Origin: JBOGNO01 sp050747245
GTDB taxonomy: Bacteria; Acidobacteriota; Terriglobia; Acidiferrales; UBA7541
Assembly (NCBI GenBank): GCA_050747245.1
Contig: JBOGNO010000016.1
Location: 35,167-99,166, forward strand
Length of the DNA: 64,000 nt
Direction of reading: 5' to 3'
The notes beneath the pieces are model-generated. The model was not told where the DNA came from and made no database searches. It worked only from the letters and a program-made list of their open reading frames with translations. A program made the position numbers and the translations under genes. Below are positions 43,120 to 50,987 of this stretch, in pieces. Position 1 is the stretch's first letter. The number at the start of each line of letters is the position of its first letter.

Positions 43120-44454
43120 CTATAAAGTTCCCTTTATGTCGCGCGTTGGTGGCACGGGGTTGGCAAAAATCTCCATCCGGCGCGCCATCGACTCCGGCAA
43201 ATCAGCTTCCAGTTCGACCGCGGAATCCGCCACGAGCGAACGAAGAACACGGCCGCAAGCGTAAATGATAGCGAGGCTGCGGCCGTCAGCGAGCGGCACG
43301 CGCAATCGCAGCCGAACAAGAGGGTCCACCGGCATCGCGGCGTCGATGCGCGCAAGAAATTCTTCCGTGCCCTTACCAGTCAGCGCGGAAACAAATACGG
43401 AATCGCGCGCGCTGCCGTTGCCGGCCGTCAAAGCTTCCAAATCCGCTTCCGACAGGCGGTCGATTTTATTCAGAATGTGCAATCGCGGACGATCTTCCAC
43501 TCCGAGCTCTTTAAGAACCTTCAAAACTTCTGCATCGTGTTCCTGACTCTGTGGGTCGGAGATATCCGTGACGTGCACGAGGAGCGCGGCCTCCTGAACT
43601 TCTTCGAGGGTCGCGCGAAAGGCCGCGATCAGGCCGCCAGGGAGATTGCGAATGAATCCAACCGTGTCCGAAACGAGCACGCGACGCCGTGAGGGCAAGC
43701 GCACGGCGCGGACCGTGGGATCGAGTGTCGCGAACATTTTCGGAGAGGTCAAAACTGCCGCGCTTGTCAGTCTATTGAAGAGCGTTGATTTTCCAGCGTT
43801 CGTATAGCCGACAAAAACCACCGTCCCGAGCGGAACGGACTGGCGTGCGCGGCGCCGCGTGGCCCGCTGCCGGCGGACAGTTTCGATGGCCTGTTCGATT
43901 TTCTTGACGCGATCTCGAATCCGGCGGCGGTCGGTCTCGAGTTTTTGTTCGCCCGGGCCGCGCGTGCCGATGCCGCCGGCAAGGCGCGAGAGTTCGCCGC
44001 CCTTGCCCGATAATCGCGGCAGGAGATAGTTCAGTTGGGCCAGCTCGACCTGCAGTTGGCCTTCGCGCGTGCGGGCGTGCCGCGCAAAGATATCTAGAAT
44101 AAGTTGCGTGCGATCGATCACGCGACAATCGGTGACTCGTTCCATGTTTCGGACTTGCACGGAAGTCAGATCGCGATCCACGATGACCAGCGCCGCCTGC
44201 CGCGAATGCGCCTCTGCGCGTACTTCCTCGAGCTTGCCCCCGCCGATCAGGGTGGCGGGATCCAGGCGGTTGCGGATCTGCAGCATCGTCCCGGCCACAA
44301 CGGCTCCCGCGCTTGTCGCGAGTTCCTCGAGTTCGGCGAGGGATTCGCGCTCCGGGCCTCCGGACTCGAGGCCGGGGATGCGAACGCTACGTCGCAAACC
44401 CACGCCGAGCAAGAGCGCGCGCTCAGCGTGATTCAGAGTTTGCGGAGTTTTCAT
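43120..44454 (-). CDS. hflX: GTPase HflX
   Basis: A 444-residue ribosome-associated GTPase. The N-terminal HflX domain has DPATLIGGGKLEEV and QLVELAQLNY-like helices with GGIGTRGPGEQKLE; the G domain shows VGYTNAGKSTLFN (G1), DTVGFIRNLP (G3) and NKIDRL (G4). HflX splits stalled or heat-damaged ribosomes. ATG at 44454 gives the usual N-terminus. It follows tetR by 97 bases. Confidence 0.96.
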   Translation of the reverse strand: MKTPQTLNHAERALLLGVGLRRSVRIPGLESGGPERESLAELEELATSAGAVVAGTMLQIRNRLDPATLIGGGKLEEVRAEAHSRQAALVIVDRDLTSVQVRNMERVTDCRVIDRTQLILDIFARHARTREGQLQVELAQLNYLLPRLSGKGGELSRLAGGIGTRGPGEQKLETDRRRIRDRVKKIEQAIETVRRQRATRRRARQSVPLGTVVFVGYTNAGKSTLFNRLTSAAVLTSPKMFATLDPTVRAVRLPSRRRVLVSDTVGFIRNLPGGLIAAFRATLEEVQEAALLVHVTDISDPQSQEHDAEVLKVLKELGVEDRPRLHILNKIDRLSEADLEALTAGNGSARDSVFVSALTGKGTEEFLARIDAAMPVDPLVRLRLRVPLADGRSLAIIYACGRVLRSLVADSAVELEADLPESMARRMEIFANPVPPTRDIKGTL

Positions 44455-44551
44455 TCTTTCCCGGAAAATAACTTCAGGCTGCAAATCATTCGGATGATCA
44501 CAGGACTCGGGGCAGGTCGCTTTGACATGCTTCAGCCTATCATACGCGTAG

Positions 44552-45235
44552 TCAGGCTTTCCGTCGAGAGGTGCGGCCGCGCGCCGGCAATTCATGAGTG
44601 GCCCTATCCTGGCGATGATCCTCCAGCGTGGCTGCGGCGAGAATCAACCAGGAAAAACGATCGGCAATCTGCTCCTTCTCTTCGCGAACCTGCGGTAAGC
44701 GTGCGGAGTTCTCCAGAACTCCGAGGAAGGCCTGGTATAGTGCCGCCGCCCACCACGCAGCCCGATCATGATTGAATCCCATGTCGATAAGGATGCGTTC
44801 CAAATAGCTCATCCGAATCTGTTCTATCGCCGCTACGTCGCCTGCAGCCTCCAGATCACTGTAGGCCCATGCGTTCATCGCCAATTCAAGGTGCGCCTGG
44901 CCGCGTTCGCTGCTGAGGTTGAGGAAGCTTGCGAGTCGTTCAGCGGTCCCCATAGCGGTATCGCCATCTCGGCCAAACCGGCCCTCCTCGCGGCGACGCC
45001 AGGCTTTACGAATTGCGCTGAGCAGTTCTCTCCTATCTGCAAAGTGCCAATAGAAGCTCCCCTTGCTTAGGCCCAAATAGCGTCCCAACGACTCGACATT
45101 GAGACTGTTTAGTCCGCTGGAGGCGAGCAATTGAAGGCCCGCCTGAATCCAGGAGTCTCGCCCGCCGTCCGTTAACTCCTTATTCTTGATGATGTTATCA
45201 TTACTTTGCGCGGCTTCTTTCACTCTGGCAGTCAT
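44552..45235 (-). CDS. TetR-family transcriptional regulator
   Basis: A 227-residue TetR protein. The DNA-binding domain (about 30-75) shows GLNSLNVESLGRYLGLSKGS and FYWHFADRRELL; the rest is the helical ligand domain. ATG at 45235 was chosen because the longer frame (from 45268) would begin inside the -10 box. Three inverted repeats around its strong promoter indicate autoregulation. No pump or oxidoreductase gene is adjacent, so the regulated partner is unknown; hflX lies downstream. Confidence 0.92.
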   Translation of the reverse strand: MTARVKEAAQSNDNIIKNKELTDGGRDSWIQAGLQLLASSGLNSLNVESLGRYLGLSKGSFYWHFADRRELLSAIRKAWRRREEGRFGRDGDTAMGTAERLASFLNLSSERGQAHLELAMNAWAYSDLEAAGDVAAIEQIRMSYLERILIDMGFNHDRAAWWAAALYQAFLGVLENSARLPQVREEKEQIADRFSWLILAAATLEDHRQDRATHELPARGRTSRRKA

Positions 45236-45257
45236 TGTAGAGCCCCCATACTGCACC

Positions 45258-45310
45258 GTATGGTACATACTATAGCGTATTTGCTTCCGAATGTCAATAC
45301 GTATGCGTAT
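45258..45310 (-). promoter_or_regulatory. TetR operator cluster: GTATG/CATAC inverted repeats
   Basis: Three related sites: GTATG-GTA-CATAC (45258-45270) just after the -10 box, ATACTATAGCGTAT (45267-45280) overlapping the -10, and ATACG-TATG-CGTAT (45297-45310) touching the -35. All share the half-site ATAC/GTAT. A TetR dimer pair would cover the whole promoter. Confidence 0.7.
45269..45297 (-). promoter_or_regulatory. tetR promoter
   Basis: On the minus strand perfect TTGACA (45297-45292), 17-base spacer, TATAGT (45274-45269). The predicted start is about 27 bases upstream of the tetR ATG. Confidence 0.9.
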
Positions 45311-45316
45311 GGGATT

Positions 45317-46252
45317 TCACAAAGGCATCGTTTCCAAAAATCTAAATGCGGCTTCACGGGTCGATTGAGCTTCCCCGAACCCGGTTATCCACCGCACCCC
45401 AGATTCTCTTCTGAACCATGTGATTTGGCGCTTCGCGTAGCGACGTGTGTCTTGCTGAATTTTTGAAATGGTGTCTTCGAGTGGGGCCCCATTTTCGAAA
45501 TGAGTGCGTAACCGCGCATAACCAATGAAGCTCCAAGGTTTTGCCTCGGGAGAGGCAATCATCTTGAGCATGCGACGGGCTTCTGCGAGCAATCCGTCCT
45601 CGAACATCTGGTGGACGCGAGCATCTATACGAGCGTAGAGGTCCGGTCGTGGAGGATTCAGCCCCAATTTGACTACAGAGAATCCTGCCAAGGGTTGCTT
45701 CCCCGCGCGATGGACCTCGCTCAAGGGCTTGCCCGCGATGAGGCACACCTCAATGGCGCGGATGAGCTTTTGTTCATCGCGCGGCGAAATACGCGAGGCA
45801 GAATCAGCGTCCAGGCGTTTGAGCACGGGGTGGAGATATCCGTCCGGCTTCTCCCGAGCGCGATGTCGCAATTTGGCGCGCAATTCTTCGCTGCGAAGCG
45901 GGGCATCGGAGAGGCCTTCAAGGACGGAGCGGAGGTAAAGTCCGGTGCCAACCGTCAGAATCGGAATCTTTCCACGGCTACGCAGATCCTCGAGTACTGA
46001 CATTGCCCTGCGCCTGTATTCCCCCGCCGTGAAGATCTCGTGTGGTTCGAGAAAATCCAGCATGTGGTGAGGAATGCGCAGACGTTCTTCGTGTGTGGGC
46101 TTCGCTGTCCCGATGTCGAAATGGCGATACACCTGCGTGGAATCACAGACGAGAATTTCTCCGTCCAGTCTCTCAGCGAGCCAGATTGCCAGCGCTGATT
46201 TTCCCGATCCCGTGGGTCCGAGGATGGCGATAAGTCGGCTTTCGGACATCAT
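45317..46252 (-). CDS. miaA: tRNA dimethylallyltransferase
   Basis: A 311-residue enzyme that adds the dimethylallyl group to A37 of tRNAs reading UNN codons. P-loop AILGPTGSGKSAL (9-21), DSTQVYRHFDIGTAKP (39-54), and IGYARL near 255 are conserved. The start is ATG 46252 or 46249; the former overlaps the stop of the 31-residue gene (TGATG). Its end is 7 bases from the tetR operator region. In E. coli hfq and hflX follow miaA; here tetR replaces hfq. Confidence 0.95.
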   Translation of the reverse strand: MMSESRLIAILGPTGSGKSALAIWLAERLDGEILVCDSTQVYRHFDIGTAKPTHEERLRIPHHMLDFLEPHEIFTAGEYRRRAMSVLEDLRSRGKIPILTVGTGLYLRSVLEGLSDAPLRSEELRAKLRHRAREKPDGYLHPVLKRLDADSASRISPRDEQKLIRAIEVCLIAGKPLSEVHRAGKQPLAGFSVVKLGLNPPRPDLYARIDARVHQMFEDGLLAEARRMLKMIASPEAKPWSFIGYARLRTHFENGAPLEDTISKIQQDTRRYAKRQITWFRRESGVRWITGFGEAQSTREAAFRFLETMPL

Positions 46253-46344
46253 CGGCGGATCATCCAATAACGCAAAAGTAGGAATACCAGGACGAGGAAC
46301 GCGAGAAGCAATGCGCCGAAAATCTGTGTGCGTGCGAGTTTCAC
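46249..46344 (-). CDS. 31-residue single-span membrane microprotein
   Basis: GTG at 46344 opens a 31-codon frame ending in TGA at 46251-46249. The product starts with KLARTQIFG, then a long hydrophobic helix (ALLLAFLVLVFLLLRYW), and ends in MIRR: a charged-hydrophobic-basic pattern of a one-span inner membrane protein. The GTG overlaps the stop of the TonB-like gene (GTGA) and the TGA overlaps the miaA start (TGATG), so it is linked to both. Too short for a family assignment. Confidence 0.7.
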   Translation of the reverse strand: MKLARTQIFGALLLAFLVLVFLLLRYWMIRR

Positions 46345-47741
46345 TGTGCGTCGATAGGAAGATTATAGAAGAATGTGAAGCGTAGTTCGATGAAGGGTCC
46401 GCTAAACGCAGGGGGCAGGGGTTCGAAGGGAGTCGAAGCGCGGATGGAAGACATTGCGGCGCGATCGAGCGGCTCTTTGCCGGAAGTCCGCAAAAGGTTC
46501 GGCTCCGGGAATGGCACACTTCCATCGCGCATAATTCGGAATTGAATGACTACCTTGCCCCTTTCCCCCATCCGAGCTGATTCCGGGATCACCGCTTCCC
46601 AGTTCTCTTTAACCACGGCCACGAGCCGGTCCAGATAGCTTGAAAAATCGACCCCTTCGGTCGGAGTCAGAATTTGAGCTCCGCCGCCATATTGTCCGGC
46701 GCCGCCTCCGTTCCCGGGCGCGCCCTCCGCCGATCCTGGGCCGTGCGGAATGGGGCCTTCAAATCCGCGGGAACTGGTGCCGCCCTTCTGCATGGCACCG
46801 CGAACTGACTGCTCCACCGATTTCCCCGGCGACAGATTAGGGATGCTGAGATTGAGTTTGCCGGGCGGTGGTTGCGTCGCCACCGGATTTTCGGTTCGAG
46901 AGTCGCGCGGTGCCGGGTTCGCGGGGACTGTTAGCGCAGGTTGTTCAGAAGGGTTCGTGACAGGCACGTGCGGCGTCGGCGCGGAGGGAAGATTTGGCGT
47001 GGGCGCTGGATTGGGCTGCGCGGGGAGGGCGGGTGCAGGCTGGGGAGATGGCGGGGCGACTTCGCGCAAAATACGCGGATCAACCCTAATGGGTGGTGTT
47101 GGAGGTTGCGGAGCTGACGGCGTAGCGGAAGGCTCGCGCATCCCGGGAGGGAGATATATGAAGCTCAGCTGCCGGCGCGCCAGCTCAAGCTCTTCCCGGG
47201 TGGGGACGTGCGGAGGGAACAACTTTGTAAACGAGAGCGCGAGAATAATCAGCGCCACGTGGAATATCACCGATGTGCCCTGGCCCATCCGCTCCCATCG
47301 TGGCTCGCGCTGCGTTTCAGTGTTTACCAGCAGGTTGACTTCGCCGCTGGTGAGGACATCGGGCTCGCGAATGTCTGCAATGGCCTCGAAGTGCGGCTCA
47401 GCGTGCTTCAGGGCGCTCAATGCCTCCTCACCGAGCGGCTGGACTTCGCGAGGCACGACGGTGCGCGAATCCAGAACGCTGAGCGGGATATGTTGCGGGA
47501 TTGCGGTCGTCTCGACGAGAGGCTTTACCGGCATGTCTCGGGGGATCAGCAGGCGCTTCGAGAGAACATCGAGCGGCACGTGCTGGGGGATCGCGCTCCG
47601 TGGATCGATCACCGCTACAGGAAGATCGCTGGGTACGACCATGCGGCCATCGAGCGTCGAAGAAAGACGGCGCGGCTTGGCCGCGGAATCCTCTTTCGCG
47701 GAGGCGCGCAAATCGCGCGGAACCAATATGCGGGGAATCAT
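46341..47741 (-). CDS. TonB/TolA-like energy-transducer protein with N-terminal VPR-type repeats
   Basis: A 466-residue protein. Residues 1-100 contain five or six degenerate repeats built on I/VP-R/Q-D/H-L/V/MP-x6 (IPRILVPRDL, VVPSDLPVAV, IPQHVPLDVL, IPRDMPVKPL, IPQHIPLSVL, VVPREV). One membrane helix at about 155-175 (VIFHVALIILALSFTKLF) is followed by a proline-rich linker (about 200-290) and a C-terminal TonB-like domain (about 360-466, YLDRLVAVVKENWEAVIPES, RGKVVIQFRIMRDGSVP). So the repeats are cytoplasmic, unlike classical TonB, which has only a short cytoplasmic tail. It overlaps the oxidoreductase gene upstream. Confidence 0.85.
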   Translation of the reverse strand: MIPRILVPRDLRASAKEDSAAKPRRLSSTLDGRMVVPSDLPVAVIDPRSAIPQHVPLDVLSKRLLIPRDMPVKPLVETTAIPQHIPLSVLDSRTVVPREVQPLGEEALSALKHAEPHFEAIADIREPDVLTSGEVNLLVNTETQREPRWERMGQGTSVIFHVALIILALSFTKLFPPHVPTREELELARRQLSFIYLPPGMREPSATPSAPQPPTPPIRVDPRILREVAPPSPQPAPALPAQPNPAPTPNLPSAPTPHVPVTNPSEQPALTVPANPAPRDSRTENPVATQPPPGKLNLSIPNLSPGKSVEQSVRGAMQKGGTSSRGFEGPIPHGPGSAEGAPGNGGGAGQYGGGAQILTPTEGVDFSSYLDRLVAVVKENWEAVIPESARMGERGKVVIQFRIMRDGSVPFPEPNLLRTSGKEPLDRAAMSSIRASTPFEPLPPAFSGPFIELRFTFFYNLPIDAQ

Positions 47742-48715
47742 GGCGCGCCTTTAGAAACGGGCGCGCTCAATTGGACGCTGCGGGAATGCTCTTGGATGCC
47801 CGCCGAGACGCGGCCGGCCAGAGCGAGGGCGCGATGCCCGGCCCAGCCGTCTACTCGGGGCGCGCGGCGCGACCGCACGCACTCGAGAAAGGCTCGCAGC
47901 TCGGCGCGTAACGGCTCCTCGTTTTCGACCGGAAGTTTTTCGAACTCGCGCTCCGGAGCAGCGCCGGGGCGAACGCGGACGCGCAGGACATCCTGCCGCG
48001 TGTAATCGATCGAGATATATTCGTGTGCCTGAAAAAATCGCAGCTTGCGCACGCGCTCCAGCGAAACGCGGCTCGCGGTCACGTTGGCGACCGCGCCGGT
48101 CGCAAATTCCAGGCGCGCGTGCGCGATATCAACTTTTTCGGTGAGCACGGGAATGCCCACCGCGCGTACGTCGGTGACCTCCGCGTTTACGAGCGCCAGC
48201 AGAATATCGAGATCATGGATCATCACGTCGTAAATCACGTCCACATCCAGGCTGCGCGGCGAAAACACGCCCATGCGATGCACTTCGAAAAAAAGCGGCC
48301 GCGAAAGAATCTTTTCCACCGCGACGATGGCCGGATTGAAGCGCTCGAGGTGTCCCACCTGCAGGATGCGCGCGCGGCGCTCCGCCGCGGAAATCAGCGC
48401 TTCCGCTTCGGCGAGCGAAGTGGCGATTGGTTTTTCGACGAGCACATCGCAGCCCAGTTCCAGCAGGCGGCAGCCCATGCGCGCATGCTCGGCTGTGGGC
48501 ACGGCGAGGCTGACGGCATCGGCGCGCCCGGCGAGTTCCTCCACGCTTGCAAAGACGGTGGTCTCGAATTCTTGGGCCACTTTCTCCGCCCGCTCGGCAT
48601 TGCTGTCCACGATCCCGCAAAGCTCGACGCCTTCCAGCTCGCGCCAGACGCGAACGTGATTGCGGCCGAAATCTCCCGCGCCGACCACGGCAACGCGAAT
48701 CTTCTTCTCGCTCAC
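47738..48715 (-). CDS. Gfo/Idh/MocA-family oxidoreductase
   Basis: A 325-residue NAD(P)-dependent sugar-type dehydrogenase. The Rossmann motif is VAVVGAGDFGRNHVR (8-22); the family catalytic stretch is VLVEKPIATSLAEAE (about 92-106) and the C-terminal domain begins with GHLERFNPAI. Its place directly after lpxI and lpxA suggests a sugar-nucleotide substrate in lipid A or envelope sugar synthesis, which is inference. Both ends overlap neighbours by 4 bases (ATGA). Confidence 0.93.
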   Translation of the reverse strand: MSEKKIRVAVVGAGDFGRNHVRVWRELEGVELCGIVDSNAERAEKVAQEFETTVFASVEELAGRADAVSLAVPTAEHARMGCRLLELGCDVLVEKPIATSLAEAEALISAAERRARILQVGHLERFNPAIVAVEKILSRPLFFEVHRMGVFSPRSLDVDVIYDVMIHDLDILLALVNAEVTDVRAVGIPVLTEKVDIAHARLEFATGAVANVTASRVSLERVRKLRFFQAHEYISIDYTRQDVLRVRVRPGAAPEREFEKLPVENEEPLRAELRAFLECVRSRRAPRVDGWAGHRALALAGRVSAGIQEHSRSVQLSAPVSKGAP

Positions 48716-49599
48716 TTCTCTTCCTTCTGCGCCACAGTTTCTTGCGGAGATGCCGTCCCGGAGTCCACGGGAATCGCTTCGATGGAGATGCCAGCTTCAT
48801 TCGCTGCCAGAATCATCTTGTCGCGCTCAAACAGGAGCGTGCGTCCGGCATCCACGGCGAGGGCGGTTGCCATGGAGCGGCGCATCACTTCGATGGTGCG
48901 AAGGCCCACGACGGGAACATCGAAGCGCATATCCTGCGAAGGTTTGCTGATTTTGACAACCACCAGAGGCTTGTCGTTCGCCAGCCGCGCCGCGCGCTCG
49001 ATGGTTTCATCCGTACCTTCCATCGCTTCGATGGCCACGCAGGAGCGGTCGCAAACCACGACGGTTTGCCCGATGTCCAGTCCGGCGATCTGACGCGCGA
49101 TGCTGCGGCCGTAGGCGATATCCGTGGCTTCGTGTTCGCTGGGTGCGCGTCGCGTAAGCACCCCCGGAGTGGCAAGCAGGGGCGCAAGAAATACTGTGGA
49201 GTTCACCAGGTGAATTCCTTCGTCTTCGAGCACTTTGGCGACTGCGCCGATCAGCGAATCCGTGTTCTTTTTCGTGAGAGACAGAAGCAACTTCGCCAGT
49301 CTGAGATCGGGGCGAATCGAGCTGAAAATTTTGTTGTGCTTCACCTGCCCGGCCATGACGGCCCGGGTCACTCCTTCGGAGTGGAGCAGCTCAATCGTGC
49401 GCGAGAGTTCGCCCAGGCTTACCCAGTGAAGGTGTGGCGCAAGCCTGCTGAGTTCCGGCGATGCTTCTTCGCGGATGGCGATCACGCTCATCTCAATTTG
49501 CAGGTCGCGCGCTGCTTCGAGCACCAGGAACGGAAAGTGGCCGTTACCGGCAATGAGTCCCCAGCGGCCCTGCTGCGGGATTCCTTTTGTTTCCGGCAC
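48712..49599 (-). CDS. lpxI: UDP-2,3-diacylglucosamine pyrophosphatase LpxI
   Basis: A 295-residue LpxI (formerly DUF1009), the lipid A enzyme that replaces LpxH in many bacteria. It starts with a GTG (49599) after an AGGAG box. Conserved segments are GLIAGNGHFPFLV, RAVMAGQVKHNKIF, GRSIARQIAGLDIGQTVVV and FDVPVVGLRTIEVM near the C-terminus. It lies between lpxA (8 bases upstream) and the oxidoreductase gene. Confidence 0.95.
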   Translation of the reverse strand: MPETKGIPQQGRWGLIAGNGHFPFLVLEAARDLQIEMSVIAIREEASPELSRLAPHLHWVSLGELSRTIELLHSEGVTRAVMAGQVKHNKIFSSIRPDLRLAKLLLSLTKKNTDSLIGAVAKVLEDEGIHLVNSTVFLAPLLATPGVLTRRAPSEHEATDIAYGRSIARQIAGLDIGQTVVVCDRSCVAIEAMEGTDETIERAARLANDKPLVVVKISKPSQDMRFDVPVVGLRTIEVMRRSMATALAVDAGRTLLFERDKMILAANEAGISIEAIPVDSGTASPQETVAQKEEK

Positions 49600-49607
49600 A
49601 GCGGCTC

Positions 49608-50387
49608 CTACTTCGTCAGGCCGCGCTCGGCCGATTCGATGAATGCTATCAACTCTGTGACGTCTCCTGAGTGCGAGAGGGTTTCCCGCATCTTTGCCAG
49701 GGCCTGCGTGGTATTGAGTTTCGAGCGAAGAAGAAGGCGGAAAGCTTGTTCGAGGTCGCGAATGCGCTCCGCGGAAAACCCGTTGCGCTCCAGTCCAATG
49801 GAATTCAGCCCGTAACATTTTGTTTCGCGCGGAGCCACGACTTTCGAGAACGGCGGCACGTCCTGCGTGATCACCGTGTGCGCGGCGACATAAGAAAACT
49901 TTCCGAGCCGGCAGAATTGATGCACTGGACAAAAAGCGCCCAGCTGGGCATGGTCTTCGATGGTGACGTGGCCCGCGAGCGTCGCGCCGTTCACCAAGAT
50001 GGTGGAATCACCCAGGACGCAATCATGAGCCACATGGGCGTAGGCCATAATCATGTTATGGCTGCCGATGCGTGTCACACCGCCTCCCTTGATTGTCCCG
50101 CGATTGACCGTGCAGAATTCGCGAAACAGGTTCTCATCGCCCACCTCGAGTGCAGTGCGCTCGCCGCCGTACGTGAGATCCTGTGGATCTCCCCCTACAG
50201 AGCAAAACGAATAGAAATGATTTCCACGGCCGATACGCGCCGGCCCGCTCACCATCGCATGTGGTTCAAGTACGCTGTCCTTGCCCAGCTCGACCTCATC
50301 GCCGACCACGGCGTAGGCCGCAATGCGCGAGCCGCTTCCGATGCGCGCGCTCGGCGAAACGATGGCCCGGGGATGAATTTCACTCAT
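49608..50387 (-). CDS. lpxA: UDP-N-acetylglucosamine O-acyltransferase
   Basis: A 259-residue left-handed beta-helix enzyme, first step of lipid A synthesis. Hexapeptide repeats run from residue 3 to about 180 (HPRAIVSPSARIGSGSRIAA). The catalytic histidine is in MIMAYAHVAHDCVLG and the NRG substrate motif in TVNRGTIKGGGVTRIG. The C-terminal helical part (FRLLLRSKLN) is complete. It lies 19 bases after fabZ. Confidence 0.97.
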   Translation of the reverse strand: MSEIHPRAIVSPSARIGSGSRIAAYAVVGDEVELGKDSVLEPHAMVSGPARIGRGNHFYSFCSVGGDPQDLTYGGERTALEVGDENLFREFCTVNRGTIKGGGVTRIGSHNMIMAYAHVAHDCVLGDSTILVNGATLAGHVTIEDHAQLGAFCPVHQFCRLGKFSYVAAHTVITQDVPPFSKVVAPRETKCYGLNSIGLERNGFSAERIRDLEQAFRLLLRSKLNTTQALAKMRETLSHSGDVTELIAFIESAERGLTK

Positions 50388-50406
50388 GGAATTCGCTCAA
50401 GCGCAT

Positions 50407-50859
50407 TCAGGAAACTGGATCAGGATTGCGGTCCACCATCTTGCACATCAATGTGGCTTCGGCGGCCAGCTCCCCATTCACGGAGGCCCTGCCGGCGAGC
50501 TTGCAGAAATCTCCGCGCCACTGCACCACACTGACTTCCACTCGCAATTGCTCGCCGGGAACCACCGGGCGCCGAAATCGAGCGCCATCAATGGCGACGA
50601 AATAGAGGAGCTTTTTTTCTCGATCGGGAACCTCCTGGAGAAGCAGCAGGCCACCGGTCTGCGCCATAGATTCGACAATCAGCACGCCGGGCATCACCGG
50701 CTGGCCGGGAAAATGTCCGGCGAAGAAGGATTCGTTGATGGTGACGTTTTTCACGCCGACGATGCGCTTAAATCGTTCCATCTCCATGATGGCGTCCACC
50801 AGCAGGAACGGGTAGCGGTGCGGAAGTATTTTCTGGATACCAATAGTATCGAGAATCAT
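50407..50859 (-). CDS. fabZ: 3-hydroxyacyl-ACP dehydratase FabZ
   Basis: A 150-residue hot-dog-fold dehydratase. It shows ILPHRYPFLLVDAI (11-24), the catalytic histidine in FFAGHFPGQPVMPG (about 46-59) and the glutamate in VLIVESMAQTGG. FabZ supplies acyl chains and is usually next to lpxA, as here. It opens the series fabZ-lpxA-lpxI-Gfo/Idh-TonB-like-microprotein-miaA and is divergent from the M20 peptidase. Confidence 0.97.
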   Translation of the reverse strand: MILDTIGIQKILPHRYPFLLVDAIMEMERFKRIVGVKNVTINESFFAGHFPGQPVMPGVLIVESMAQTGGLLLLQEVPDREKKLLYFVAIDGARFRRPVVPGEQLRVEVSVVQWRGDFCKLAGRASVNGELAAEATLMCKMVDRNPDPVS

Positions 50860-50987
50860 CTTTTCGCCTCAGCAAGCCTCACAGTGCAAGTTTTCCCGTG
50901 TGCGAAACCCATCAATTCTATATGAAACGGACTGTAGGGGGAACGCCGTTGCTGCCGTCAAACGCCGCTGCTAGGATACGCGGCGCG

